Below are positions 34,128 through 43,344 of a DNA stretch of 64,000 nt, piece after piece. The position numbers and the translations under genes were made by a program. This stretch comes from Robertkochia flava. GTDB taxonomy: Bacteria; Bacteroidota; Bacteroidia; Flavobacteriales; Flavobacteriaceae. How positions within the stretch are numbered: position 1 is the stretch's first letter; the number at the start of each line of letters is the position of its first letter. Below the pieces are notes generated by a model. The model saw only the letters and a list, made by a program, of their open reading frames with translations, searched no databases and was not told the DNA's origin. The stretch spans positions 1 to 64,000 of the forward strand of contig NZ_JAINZT010000005.1 in NCBI RefSeq assembly GCF_020166515.1. The letters run 5' to 3'.

Positions 34128-35522
34128 CTACAGGTCCAGGGCGAGGGTGCGAATAAGTTCGGCCTGTGCCGTGGCTAGTTTGTATTCCAGTTCGATCTGT
34201 TTAAGGCGGGCCTGGAGGAGGTTCCTTTCCCGGGTGTTCAGCAGAAATACAGAGCTCTCTCCAAAGCTGAATTTTCGCTCTTCCGCCTGCAAAAGCGACT
34301 GGTAGTCGGTCGTTACCCTGCTTACCTGGTCGCGCTGTGCCTTGTAGTTCTCTACCTGAGATACGGCTACGGTGGCCTTATTTCTCAGGGCCAGCATTTC
34401 CCGGTCGAATTCCAGGCTGGCATCCTGTATCTTGAACTTGCTTAATTGCAGGGCTCCGCGTTCCTTTCTCAGGAAGAGGGGGAAACTGAATTCCAGTCCG
34501 AATTTGTAATCGCCCGTATTGATGGTGTTCACCCGTCGGGCATCACTGGTGATAAAGTTGTAGTTCAGGTTTAATTCCGGCTTGAGCATTTCCGCTTTCA
34601 ACCTCCGGTCTACCTCCAGGGTTTCGATCTTTGCCCGCATCGAGCGGATCTTGGGGTGTTCATCTACCTGGAAATTGGAAATGGTATCGTTTTGTGTCAG
34701 TAAGAAGGCATCCAGGGTGGCGGTGGCATTGTTTTCCGGAATTATGCCTTCTGCTACTTCCAGGGGGATGTAAGCCTCATCCCAGAGGTAATTGGAGAGC
34801 TGCAGCCTGGCTTTTAAAAGGTCCAGCTCTGCCTCCCTGAGGTTGATCCTCCTGTTTTGTACCGTGATCCCCAGTTCTATGCTGTCTATAGGGGCCTTGT
34901 CGCCTTCTTCTATTTGCCGTTTCAGGTTGCGTAAGCGGAGATCTGCATTTTCCAGGAATTCTCTGTAGAGGGAGTACTCCAGGTGGGCGCGGTACCAGTC
35001 CATGTAGGTGACCACCGCCCCGAAAAGCAATTCGTTGATCTGTAATTCCCGCTCCGCCTCGTTGAGATCGGTAAAGATCTTCGCCTGCCTGAGGGTGGCC
35101 ATGCGTTCATTGATGAACAGCCCCTGTCCGATAGGAATGGAAATACCTGCACTGTACAATCCGTCTTCAGGCACTACGTTCTGGGGGTTCAGAAATGAAC
35201 CGTCGTTGAGTTCGTATCCGGCCTGCAATTCAATTCCATACCAGGTAGGTATCTTAAAGGTGCCGTAGAGCAGATCGTAGTATTCGGTATCTTTGAAATC
35301 CTTACGGTTGTAATCCACATCGATCTTAGGGTCAAAACCCCCACGTGCCTTCAGGAGATTGGCCTGGGCCTCGTCGATCTTCAGGTTGGCCTGGGCTGCA
35401 ATGGGGTGGTTCTTCTTTACGAATCCCAGGAATTCATTCAGGTCGAAGATGCTGTCGGTCTGTTGAGCACATGCCGGCGCACTGAAGAGTAAAAAGAGTA
35501 ATATGAAAATGCTTTTTTGCAT
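34128..35522 (-). CDS. TolC-family outer-membrane efflux protein
   Basis: The 464-residue protein has a signal peptide (FILLFLLFSAPACAQQ) and two outer-membrane efflux repeats with long helices (NLKIDEAQANLLKARGGFDP, shortened, and QIELEYKLATAQAELIRTLA at the end). It would form the trimeric tunnel through the periplasm and outer membrane for the adjacent HlyD-ABC pair. It is the last gene of the tetR-ABC-hlyD-tolC unit and begins one base after the hlyD stop. Confidence 0.93.
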   Translation of the reverse strand: MQKSIFILLFLLFSAPACAQQTDSIFDLNEFLGFVKKNHPIAAQANLKIDEAQANLLKARGGFDPKIDVDYNRKDFKDTEYYDLLYGTFKIPTWYGIELQAGYELNDGSFLNPQNVVPEDGLYSAGISIPIGQGLFINERMATLRQAKIFTDLNEAERELQINELLFGAVVTYMDWYRAHLEYSLYREFLENADLRLRNLKRQIEEGDKAPIDSIELGITVQNRRINLREAELDLLKARLQLSNYLWDEAYIPLEVAEGIIPENNATATLDAFLLTQNDTISNFQVDEHPKIRSMRAKIETLEVDRRLKAEMLKPELNLNYNFITSDARRVNTINTGDYKFGLEFSFPLFLRKERGALQLSKFKIQDASLEFDREMLALRNKATVAVSQVENYKAQRDQVSRVTTDYQSLLQAEERKFSFGESSVFLLNTRERNLLQARLKQIELEYKLATAQAELIRTLALDL

Positions 35523-35523
35523 G

Positions 35524-36879
35524 CTATTTCTTTTTCATGGCACTGTTATCCTCCTTGCTGGGTTGGTAATAATTAGGAGGGAATCCGTTTAGTTGTCGCC
35601 ACAATTCGAACCAGATAGGTACGTCCTGTAGCATGGCAAAGGTCTGTGCTCCGGAGCCTACCCTGATCTCTTTAGGCCAGGGATGATCCTGCTCATCAGG
35701 GGCGATAAGAATACGGTATTTCCCATTGGAACTGATGTAGTTCTCAATGGCAACGACGGTACCTCCATAAGTTCCGTAGGAGACATTAGGCCATCCTGAA
35801 AAGATGATGGCTGGCCATCCGTCAAATTGTAACCTTACCTTCTCCCCCAAATGGATCAGCGGCAGGTCAATGGGAGCCACGTAGCTCTCTACAGCGATAT
35901 CAATGCCGGCTGGCATGATGCTTACCAATGGTTCTCCTTCCTTGACCGTTTCCCCGATACCCGATTGCAGGGCCTTGTTTACAAATCCGTCTTGCGGGGC
36001 GGTAACATAATTAAACGTACGCCTCACCTCGTAATTAGTATACTCGTTCTGTAATTTGTTTACTGCGCCTTCTCCTTCAAATTGCATGCTCATCGCACTA
36101 AACTTGTCGCTTTCGGCCTTGGAGATCTTTTCTCCGTATTCTGCCAGTAAACGTCCTTTTTCGATCTCGGTATTGATCACGTCATTTCTGCTGGAGAGCA
36201 GTTTATTCTCCAGGGAGATCACTTTGGCCTGAGCTTCCTGTAGTTTCATTTTTTTGTCTTCCACCTCTTGCAGTGACTTTAATCCTTCCTGATTCAGAAT
36301 GTCGGCCCGGTTAAACTGGCGTTCTGCAATGATAAAGTTCGTGCGGGCAGCCTCCAGGTCAATACTGTCGCTTTCCACCTTTAGTCCTGCCTGAACGAGT
36401 TTGTTCTTCAACTGCATAAGCTTTAATTCCCGCTCGTTGACCAGATTGCTGATCTGCAGGTCCAGGGCTTTGATCTTTCCCGAGTAAGAGACTACACTTT
36501 GTTTTTTCGCATCCAGCTGTGCCTGGGTGCGTTCCAGCAGGGTAGGGTCGAAGTAAGAATCCTTGATTTCTGAAAGGTAGACAATGGTGTCGCCTTTTTT
36601 TACATGGTCTCCCTCCCGTACAAACCATTCCTCTACCCTTCCGGGGATAACCGAATGTATGGTTTGCGGACGTTGCCCGGGAGTCAGGGTGGTAATAAAC
36701 CCTTCAGCACGCACGTTCTGTGTCCAGGGCAGGAACATGATAGCAAACAAAATGAGGAAGAATGCTCCCAGAAGCCTGCTGAAGTTCTTGTGGTGCTCCT
36801 TATGAAACACCTTCTTGCTGGAAATAAAGTGGGATATATCCACTTTTTTATTTAAGCTGTTGGTTGATATGTTGAGCAT
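35524..36879 (-). CDS. HlyD-type periplasmic adaptor (membrane fusion protein)
   Basis: The 451-residue adaptor has a single N-terminal transmembrane helix (LLGAFFLILFAIMFLPW). The lipoyl/biotinyl half-motifs are VIPGRVEEWFVREGDHVKKGDT and YVTAPQDGFVNKALQSGIGETVKEGEPL (shortened), and they flank a long coiled coil at about residues 115-275. The beta-barrel part includes GEKVRLQFDGWPA. Adaptors of this kind link an inner-membrane transporter with a TolC tunnel. It overlaps the ABC gene by one base and adjoins the TolC gene. Confidence 0.93.
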   Translation of the reverse strand: MLNISTNSLNKKVDISHFISSKKVFHKEHHKNFSRLLGAFFLILFAIMFLPWTQNVRAEGFITTLTPGQRPQTIHSVIPGRVEEWFVREGDHVKKGDTIVYLSEIKDSYFDPTLLERTQAQLDAKKQSVVSYSGKIKALDLQISNLVNERELKLMQLKNKLVQAGLKVESDSIDLEAARTNFIIAERQFNRADILNQEGLKSLQEVEDKKMKLQEAQAKVISLENKLLSSRNDVINTEIEKGRLLAEYGEKISKAESDKFSAMSMQFEGEGAVNKLQNEYTNYEVRRTFNYVTAPQDGFVNKALQSGIGETVKEGEPLVSIMPAGIDIAVESYVAPIDLPLIHLGEKVRLQFDGWPAIIFSGWPNVSYGTYGGTVVAIENYISSNGKYRILIAPDEQDHPWPKEIRVGSGAQTFAMLQDVPIWFELWRQLNGFPPNYYQPSKEDNSAMKKK

Positions 36880-38564
36880 TATTGTACCTCTTTAATATTG
36901 ATAATCTCTCCGTTACTCATTGTGATGATTCGGTTCCCGGAGGATGCCCAAAGTGGTTCGTTGCTTTCTACAACAATGGCCCAGGGTCGCTCCGGCGCTG
37001 TAAGTTCTTTGATAATACGGGTCTTTTCTTCTTTGTCAAACTGGTCGAGCGGATTGGAAAGGATAAGAAGTTTTGGCTTCCGTACTATACTCCTTGCTAA
37101 AACGATCTTCTTTGAAAGGGTGTAAGACATCTGCCACCCTTCAGGTTTTAAAACCGTATTCAATCCCATGGGCTGAGACTTAACGAAGTCCCGTAAGCCT
37201 ACCAGGTCTATTGCCCATTCCACATCCTTTTTGGTCAGGCTTGTATCGCCAAAGGTCAGGTTTTCCAAAATGGTCCCTTCAAATGGGGATTCTTCCGAAA
37301 TTGACTGCCCCAAAAGCCCCCGATAGGCATTGGGTCGAACGATCTTGCTGTTGGTGTTGTTAATGAAGAAGCTGCCTTCGGTGGGTTCAAAAAGTCCGGC
37401 GATGATCTTTAATAAGGTCGATTTTCCTGAACTGTTTGCTCCCTGAACCACGATGATCTCTTTGGGGCCGATATCCAGGTTGATGTTGCGGATGATGTTG
37501 ATATTGCTCCCCGGTAAGTGGTAGCTTACTTTTTCAAGACTGATATTCAGATCATCTTTTTCTTCATCAAAATCCAGTTCCCCTTCCTGTAACTCAAGAC
37601 GCTTGTCAACCACCTGTCCCAGTTTCTCCAGAGAGGTGAGCATATCGTAAAAGGGTTCGAGCCCCAGAATGAGTTTCTCCACGGAGTTAATCACTAAAAG
37701 TATAATGATCTCGGCGGCTACGAACTGCCCGATGTTCATTTGCTGGTTCAGTACCAGTAAACCACCGACTACTAGAAGCCCTGCCGTTACCAATACCTTA
37801 AAACTTATCATTTGCGCAAATTGCAGGATCAGGATCTTAAAGTGACTCTCCCGTGCATCGAGGTAATCACTTACCAGGTCGTCAGATTTGTTCATCGCCA
37901 GGGTCGTCCTTCCCGAAAGTTTAAAGCTTACTATAGAACGAGCCACCTCCTGGATCCAATGCGCGATCTGGTATTTGTACTTCGATTCATCCAGGCTGGT
38001 AGACAGCCCCCTGCTGTAGGTGAATTTGAATACGATGTATATCAGAACAATGAGCAACAGGCCGTATGCAATAAAGAAAGGGTGATAAAAGGAGAGTAGA
38101 ACCAGCCCGAATACGATCTGGAGGAATGCAGCAGGTACTTCTACCAGAAGTTTTGACAGGGTTTTTTGAATGGTGAGGGTATCAAAAAACCGGTTCGCCA
38201 GCTCCGGTGGATAAAAATCCTCCAATTCGCTCATTTTAATCTTGGGAAAACGGTATGAAAATTCAAAAGCCGATCGGGTGAATATTTTCTGTTGAATGTT
38301 TTCAATAATACGCAACTGCATTAATTGGAGTACCCCGGTAAAGGCAACCCCAAGGGTTACCAGGATCACCAGTACCACCCAGCTGGTGGTGGGCTGGGCA
38401 GCCTGCAGCAGGGTAATGATCGCCTGAATACCAAGGGGTAGGGTAAGGCTCACCAGTCCGGCAAAAATCGCGTAGTACGCAATCTGGTAAATGTCTTTCT
38501 TATCCAGGCTAAGCAGATTTACAAATCGCTGCCATGAGGAAATAACCTTTTTATCGTCTTTCAT
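36879..38564 (-). CDS. ABC transporter with degenerate ATPase domain
   Basis: The 561-residue protein is a half-transporter with a six-helix ABC exporter membrane domain (residues about 25-300) and a nucleotide-binding domain (about 340-561). Walker A is close to normal (GANSSGKST, 375-383) and the Q-loop glutamine (Q420) is present. The LSGGQ signature is replaced by a shortened LSKK. The Walker B aspartate and catalytic glutamate are Ser503 and Asn504 (LLILSNP), and the H-loop histidine is missing (VVESNEP). ATP hydrolysis by a homodimer seems unlikely. No second ABC gene is nearby. It is followed directly by the hlyD and tolC genes. Confidence 0.9.
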   Translation of the reverse strand: MKDDKKVISSWQRFVNLLSLDKKDIYQIAYYAIFAGLVSLTLPLGIQAIITLLQAAQPTTSWVVLVILVTLGVAFTGVLQLMQLRIIENIQQKIFTRSAFEFSYRFPKIKMSELEDFYPPELANRFFDTLTIQKTLSKLLVEVPAAFLQIVFGLVLLSFYHPFFIAYGLLLIVLIYIVFKFTYSRGLSTSLDESKYKYQIAHWIQEVARSIVSFKLSGRTTLAMNKSDDLVSDYLDARESHFKILILQFAQMISFKVLVTAGLLVVGGLLVLNQQMNIGQFVAAEIIILLVINSVEKLILGLEPFYDMLTSLEKLGQVVDKRLELQEGELDFDEEKDDLNISLEKVSYHLPGSNINIIRNINLDIGPKEIIVVQGANSSGKSTLLKIIAGLFEPTEGSFFINNTNSKIVRPNAYRGLLGQSISEESPFEGTILENLTFGDTSLTKKDVEWAIDLVGLRDFVKSQPMGLNTVLKPEGWQMSYTLSKKIVLARSIVRKPKLLILSNPLDQFDKEEKTRIIKELTAPERPWAIVVESNEPLWASSGNRIITMSNGEIINIKEVQ

Positions 38565-38569
38565 TTGCT

Positions 38570-39244
38570 TTAGAAGTTGATCTGTTTAAGGACAAGATTT
38601 TTATAGAATTGCACCAGTTCGTCATCATTTTTACAGTCGGTCAGACTCGGTAGGTGTTCACGGCTGTATTGCTGGTGTAAGGCTCCCTGAATTACCGTGG
38701 AGATGAGACTTTTTGGGTGAGGGTACTCCGGGTTAACCTCTTTTATCATCTCCGCCAAAAGGGATACAAGTCGCTTAAAAGTCGCGAAATAGCCTTCCTG
38801 GTTTTCCTGGTCTACCTCTTTGGTGAGGTAAGATTTTGAAAACTCTGCAACCACAATGCCGCCCAGCTTCACCTCATTGACGTGAGAAAACTGCTCGTCT
38901 TCTGCGGGAGCCCGGGTAGCAATTTCCAGGCCGAGCTCCAGTTTGGTAGTCGGATCTGCAATATTATGGGTGCTGAAAACCAGTTTGTATTCTATCCACG
39001 ACCAGTACCAGTTGGTAAGGTATACCAACAGCTGATGTTTGTTTTCAAAGTAGCGGTATACCGAGCTCTCAGTAGATTGGATCTGCTCTGCGAGCTTCCG
39101 GAAGGTAAAGTGCTCGAAGCCGATCTCATCGATCAATAAAATACTGTGATCGATGATCTTCTTGCCCAGCTTGGAAGATTCCGGATCTTTAAGATAGATG
39201 TTCTCATTGACCTGGATCTTAAAATTTGATAGTATCTGTTTCAT
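38570..39244 (-). CDS. TetR/AcrR-family transcriptional regulator
   Basis: The 224-residue protein has an N-terminal helix-turn-helix in IDEIGFEHFTFRKLAEQ and STESSVYRYFENKHQLL, which is the TetR pattern. The helical ligand domain that follows has no clear relative. It is the first gene of the export operon and starts six bases before the ABC gene, so it probably controls its own operon. A perfect 19-base palindrome lies in its promoter region. The inducing ligand is unknown. Confidence 0.9.
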   Translation of the reverse strand: MKQILSNFKIQVNENIYLKDPESSKLGKKIIDHSILLIDEIGFEHFTFRKLAEQIQSTESSVYRYFENKHQLLVYLTNWYWSWIEYKLVFSTHNIADPTTKLELGLEIATRAPAEDEQFSHVNEVKLGGIVVAEFSKSYLTKEVDQENQEGYFATFKRLVSLLAEMIKEVNPEYPHPKSLISTVIQGALHQQYSREHLPSLTDCKNDDELVQFYKNLVLKQINF

Positions 39245-39268
39245 GAACTACTAATTACACTCGCGAAT

Positions 39269-39287
39269 ATAATAGTATTACTATTAT
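39269..39287. promoter_or_regulatory. Palindrome, candidate TetR operator
   Basis: The sequence ATAATAGTA-T-TACTATTAT is a perfect inverted repeat with 9-base arms around one central base. It lies 25-43 bases before the tetR start and overlaps a near-consensus -7 box (TATATTCG). Autoregulation through this site is inferred. Confidence 0.55.
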
Positions 39288-39315
39288 TTTGAAGGAGCAT
39301 TAGTAGATTTTTAAC

Positions 39316-39345
39316 AAAAAAAAGCCGCCTAAGTTATTAGGCGGC
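39316..39345 (-). terminator. Terminator after the M1 peptidase gene
   Basis: A perfect 9-base stem (GCCGCCTAA with TTAGGCGGC) has a GTTA loop and eight T residues on the minus strand. Confidence 0.9.
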
Positions 39346-39371
39346 AAATATTTATTGGTTAAGGATGTTTT

Positions 39372-41684
39372 CTATTTTCCCTGAACCTTTTCTTTGAATT
39401 TGTCAAATTCAGAATCAGCTGTTTTTCTTGGCCACTGATTGTTTTCCGGGTTCACGTCGGCAGTTTCCTCTTTAGGGTCTACCACCACGCTTCGGATCTC
39501 CTTATTGGTAGGAATTACAACTTTTACCTCCTGGTCATTCTTTCTCCAGATCTGTACAGGATAGTTGATCAATTCCTTGCTTCCATCCTCATACGTGTAT
39601 TCCACGATCAATGGCATCGGAATTCCTCCCGGTTTGTTAAAGGTAACCTCGTAAAAGTATTTTGGTACTTCCAGGTTTGAGCGTGTTTCCACGTCAAAGT
39701 TTTCCAGCATATATTCAGTAAGTGTGCTGAAGCGCTCAGACTGGCTTTGTTTTGCTACTTCGTTCGCATATTCTTCGCTGTCTTCGCTCACCATGTATAC
39801 CATAGGAGGGAGATCTGCAGCATTAATACCTCTTTGCTCATAGATATCTTTGATTCTCTGTGTTGGGGTAGAGGTAACCACACCTTTCTTGATGTCTTTC
39901 ACACCCATGTCTACTACTTCTGTAGTGTAGAACCATCCTCTCCAGAACCAGTCAAGATCAACTGCTGAAGCATCTTCCATGGTGCGGAAGAAATCTTCAG
40001 GCGTAGGATGTTTGAACATCCATCTTTGCGCGTAGGTTTTAAAGGCATGATCAAACAACTCATGGCCCATTACTGTTTCGCGAAGAATGTTAAGTGCGGT
40101 TGCCGGCTTTCCGTATGCATTGGGTCCAAGCTGGTATGCATTTTCCGGGTTAGACATGATAGGGGCTATAAAATTCTGGTCTCCTTTCATGTAAGGAACG
40201 ATCTTTTTGGGCTCTCCTCTTCTTGAAGGATAGGCTTCATACCCTTTGATAGCTTCCGGGTGGTTCTTACCGAATTCCTGCTCTGCCAGGTACTGCATAA
40301 AGGTGTCCAGTCCTTCGTCCATCCATCCCCACTGGCGCTCGTCAGAGTTCACGATCATTGGGAAGAAGTTATGACCTACCTCATGGATGATCACCGAGAT
40401 CATTCCGAATTTTGTACGGTCGCTGTATTCTCCGTCTTCGTTAGGACGGCCGTAATTCCAGCAGATCATTGGGTATTCCATCCCCTGGTTCTTAGCATGT
40501 ACGGATACAGCCTTAGGGTAAGGGTAGTCAAAAGTGTGCTTGGAATACGTCTTCAGTGTCTGGATCACAGCTTTGGTGGAATATTCTTCCCACAGCGGAT
40601 TTCCTTCCTTGGGGTAAAGGGAAACGGCCATTACGGTTTTCCCGTTATTCATTTTTACGGCCTGACGCTCCCAGATGAATTTTCTGGAAGTGGCAAAGGC
40701 AAAGTCTCTTACGTTTTCTGCCTTAAAGGTCCATGTATTTTTGTTTTCGGCAAATCCTTTCTCCGTTTCTCTGGCTTCTTCCTCCGTTACAATAAATACC
40801 GGTTTGTTGTAAGAAGTCTTAGAAGCTTCAAATCTTTTGTACTGGTCTTTGGACAGTACGTCTTTAGCATTTTGAAGGGTACCAGTAGCTTCCATAACGT
40901 GGTCTGCAGGTACGGTAATATTTACCTCGTAGTTTCCGAAAGGAAGGGCGAATTCTCCGTTCCCCCAGAACTGATGGTTCTGCCATCCTTCAACATCATT
41001 ATAAACGGCCATTCTTGGGAAGAATTGCGCGATCACATATGCGTTGTTTCCGTTTTCATCAAAGTGCTCGTAACCACTTCGGGCTCTGTTTACCACGTGA
41101 TTGTTTACGTTGTACCACCACTTGATCTGGAAAGCAATAGTTTCTCCAGGTTGAAGGGGCTGACTGATGTCTACCCTCATCATGGTTTGGTTGATGGTAT
41201 ATTTAATGGGGTTCCCTTTGGTATCTTTTACGTATTCGATGTTAAAACCACCATCAAATGGTTCGTTCAGGAATTTACCTGCGAACCGGTCTGCAGTTTC
41301 TGCTACTCTCATTTCCTCAGGATTTTTGAGCAGGGCAGGAGCATCTTTTTTTCGAATGTTCTGGTCCAGTTGCACCCAGAGATATTCCAGTACGTCAGGT
41401 GAATTGTTGGTGTAGGTAATCACCTCGGTACCATAGAGCTTTTGCGTTTTATCGTCAAGCTCAATATTCATCTTATAGTCTGCCTGCTGCTGATAATAAG
41501 CATGTCCTGGTGCACCGGCAGCAGTTCTGTACTGATTCGGGGAGGCAAACTCTTCGTAAAGCTGTTTAAAACGATTATTGTTGTAGTGCCCTTCCTGGGT
41601 GACCTCCTGTTCTTTCTCCTGAGCCTGAAGAACTCCGAAAGAGGCCGCCGCTAAGGCTGCAAAAAGAAATTTAGTTTTCTTCAT
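39372..41684 (-). CDS. M1-family metallopeptidase
   Basis: This is a secreted zinc aminopeptidase-like protein of 770 residues with a signal peptide (FLFAALAAASFGVLQAQ). The gluzincin site HEVGHNFFP is followed at the right distance by the third ligand in WMDEGLDTF. The exopeptidase motif is altered: the family GAMEN region reads NQGMEYPMICW here. An N-terminal beta domain precedes the catalytic domain. The last 200 residues include a beta-rich region with VPTNKEIRSVVVDP. It lies at the end of a leftward group with a DUF6702-like gene and a carboxypeptidase-regulatory-domain gene. Confidence 0.92.
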   Translation of the reverse strand: MKKTKFLFAALAAASFGVLQAQEKEQEVTQEGHYNNNRFKQLYEEFASPNQYRTAAGAPGHAYYQQQADYKMNIELDDKTQKLYGTEVITYTNNSPDVLEYLWVQLDQNIRKKDAPALLKNPEEMRVAETADRFAGKFLNEPFDGGFNIEYVKDTKGNPIKYTINQTMMRVDISQPLQPGETIAFQIKWWYNVNNHVVNRARSGYEHFDENGNNAYVIAQFFPRMAVYNDVEGWQNHQFWGNGEFALPFGNYEVNITVPADHVMEATGTLQNAKDVLSKDQYKRFEASKTSYNKPVFIVTEEEARETEKGFAENKNTWTFKAENVRDFAFATSRKFIWERQAVKMNNGKTVMAVSLYPKEGNPLWEEYSTKAVIQTLKTYSKHTFDYPYPKAVSVHAKNQGMEYPMICWNYGRPNEDGEYSDRTKFGMISVIIHEVGHNFFPMIVNSDERQWGWMDEGLDTFMQYLAEQEFGKNHPEAIKGYEAYPSRRGEPKKIVPYMKGDQNFIAPIMSNPENAYQLGPNAYGKPATALNILRETVMGHELFDHAFKTYAQRWMFKHPTPEDFFRTMEDASAVDLDWFWRGWFYTTEVVDMGVKDIKKGVVTSTPTQRIKDIYEQRGINAADLPPMVYMVSEDSEEYANEVAKQSQSERFSTLTEYMLENFDVETRSNLEVPKYFYEVTFNKPGGIPMPLIVEYTYEDGSKELINYPVQIWRKNDQEVKVVIPTNKEIRSVVVDPKEETADVNPENNQWPRKTADSEFDKFKEKVQGK

Positions 41685-41744
41685 GATGTTTTTGTGATTT
41701 AAGTCGCGAAAAATAAAAATTTTAAATTCTCAATGCCCGTCGGG

Positions 41745-42248
41745 CTATAAGTTTAACAAAGCTTTATAATTTCCCCGGTGCAGCAGGAAGCTCTTCTGTT
41801 TCCCGGGAAAATCCAGATGGATAATGTTTTGCTGGTCGTCAAAGAGTTCGAAGAATACTTCATTCTCTATGCGAATGCTTTTAATTTGCTGCCCCTTAAT
41901 ATCGGGGATTTCCAGGTAACACTTGGTGAGGTCGGTGTCGTACTCCTTACCCAGAAAACGGAATGATTTAAGTTCTCCGTTAATATAGAGCCTGAACTTA
42001 TCGTTCAGGTATTTTTCAATGTAAAAGTCGGCTTCCTTTAGTTCGTTATCCGTCATTAACCCGGCTTTAATTCCATAGCGTGCTTTCAGCAACTGGTCGA
42101 GGTCGTCTGTGAAATACCGGGAAATGATCTGAATGGAGCCTGCATCTTCGGAATAGGTGATGTCGCTTACACTTACGTAGTACTTGTGTAAAATGCCGGC
42201 AGCGAAAAGTGGCAGGCAGCATAGGATCAGGGCAATAGTCTTTTTCAT
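41745..42248 (-). CDS. DUF6702-like secreted protein
   Basis: The 167-residue protein has a signal peptide (MKKTIALILCCLPLFAAG). HKYYVSVSDITY, IQIISRYFTDDLDQLL and KCYLEIPDIK segments follow, the pattern I recall for the flavobacterial DUF6702 family. Function is unknown. The ATG at 42248 was preferred to the TTG four codons upstream. It is next to the M1 peptidase gene and may be cotranscribed with it. Confidence 0.8.
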   Translation of the reverse strand: MKKTIALILCCLPLFAAGILHKYYVSVSDITYSEDAGSIQIISRYFTDDLDQLLKARYGIKAGLMTDNELKEADFYIEKYLNDKFRLYINGELKSFRFLGKEYDTDLTKCYLEIPDIKGQQIKSIRIENEVFFELFDDQQNIIHLDFPGKQKSFLLHRGNYKALLNL

Positions 42249-42421
42249 TCGTCTTAACAATAAAGGGCGGAAAATATGTTTTTTTTGCGAGTATCACTGT
42301 TAAAAAGTTGGTAACAAACGCACCAAACCCGGGCCTGTAATTTTTAATCTGTCTTGGACTCATTCAGGATGGAGGTTGGCGGCCAGGACGAATGTGCAAG
42401 CTTGACCGGCTCTATAGTAGT

Positions 42422-43162
42422 TTAATTCTGCTCTGCCAGCAATTGATTGTAGGCCTTACTCTGATTGACCAGGTAGTCTATAAGTTGGAATTCATTGCTC
42501 TTTCTCAGTAATTCTCTGGGCGGGGTTTTCTCGTCTACATAGAACAGGAACTCGTCAATCTTGTCCTGTGGTATCTGAAGGTCGGCGACAAAGAATTCGT
42601 CGTCATACACCTGGCGCAGAATCTCAGAAACCTTCACCTGTGGTGCATTCTCTGCATTCTCTCCTTCTACATTAAAGAGAGCCTTAAAGATATTTACAAA
42701 ATTTAAGCCGTACTGCATGCCGCGGTCCTGCAAGGGCAGGGCAGTATTCTGAACCCTGGTGGACATATCGGTCTGGTAGTCGACCTTCTTGAATTCCTCT
42801 CCTTTAAGTTCCAGGAATCGCTCCCGGTTTTCCGGCGTGATCACCACCTCGTCCAATTCGGTTACCTTCTCGTCTACCGTAACCACAAGACGATTTTTTT
42901 GGATCATTTCCGGGGTTATGGTGATGGTTTTAAACTGGTAATTAAGGGAGGTAAAAGCTAATACATCCCCGTCCATGACCTCGATCATGAATTCTCCGTT
43001 ATCATCTGTTACGGTGGCCTTGGCCGAAGTTACATTGATCACATTTTCGTTGGGAACATTCGTGTTCATGTACATGACCTTTCCCCGAATAGGAGCGCGT
43101 TCTTCCTGGCTAAAAATTAGCACAGGTAACAAGAGCATCAGAATGGCGATGAGTTTCTTCAC
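42422..43162 (-). CDS. Secreted protein with carboxypeptidase-like regulatory domain
   Basis: The 246-residue protein starts at a GTG. It has a signal peptide (LIAILMLLLPVLIFSQ) and an N-terminal beta-sandwich of the CarboxypepD_reg-like type (IRGKVMYMNTNVPNENVIN, TDDNGEFMIEV). An unassigned helical half follows. This domain is common at the start of TonB-dependent receptors, but no receptor follows, so it is a stand-alone surface or periplasmic protein. It lies upstream of the DUF6702-like and M1 peptidase genes on the same strand. Confidence 0.82.
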   Translation of the reverse strand: MKKLIAILMLLLPVLIFSQEERAPIRGKVMYMNTNVPNENVINVTSAKATVTDDNGEFMIEVMDGDVLAFTSLNYQFKTITITPEMIQKNRLVVTVDEKVTELDEVVITPENRERFLELKGEEFKKVDYQTDMSTRVQNTALPLQDRGMQYGLNFVNIFKALFNVEGENAENAPQVKVSEILRQVYDDEFFVADLQIPQDKIDEFLFYVDEKTPPRELLRKSNEFQLIDYLVNQSKAYNQLLAEQN

Positions 43163-43344
43163 AAGGGCGATTTTTGTTTAAATTACTCATTAAAAAGATC
43201 TAATCAAAATAAATGCGTTGATAAAGTATTGTTAAGAGTCGGGGTATGAAGCTGCCCTGAAATCAGGGCAGAGGCTGGAGGGAAGTCCGGTGGTTTTCGT
43301 TTAAAAATGCAGATCTTTGTCTTTGGAATCATAAACCAATAATT

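Noticed and set aside
36879-38564. ABC gene as a pseudogene
   Set aside because: The frame is intact, the membrane domain is well formed, and it is translationally packed with neighbours, so the missing motifs look like specialisation and not decay.
40260-41402. 380-codon open frame on the plus strand inside the M1 peptidase gene
   Set aside because: It is antisense to a well-supported gene with intact zinc motifs and its own translation has no recognisable pattern.
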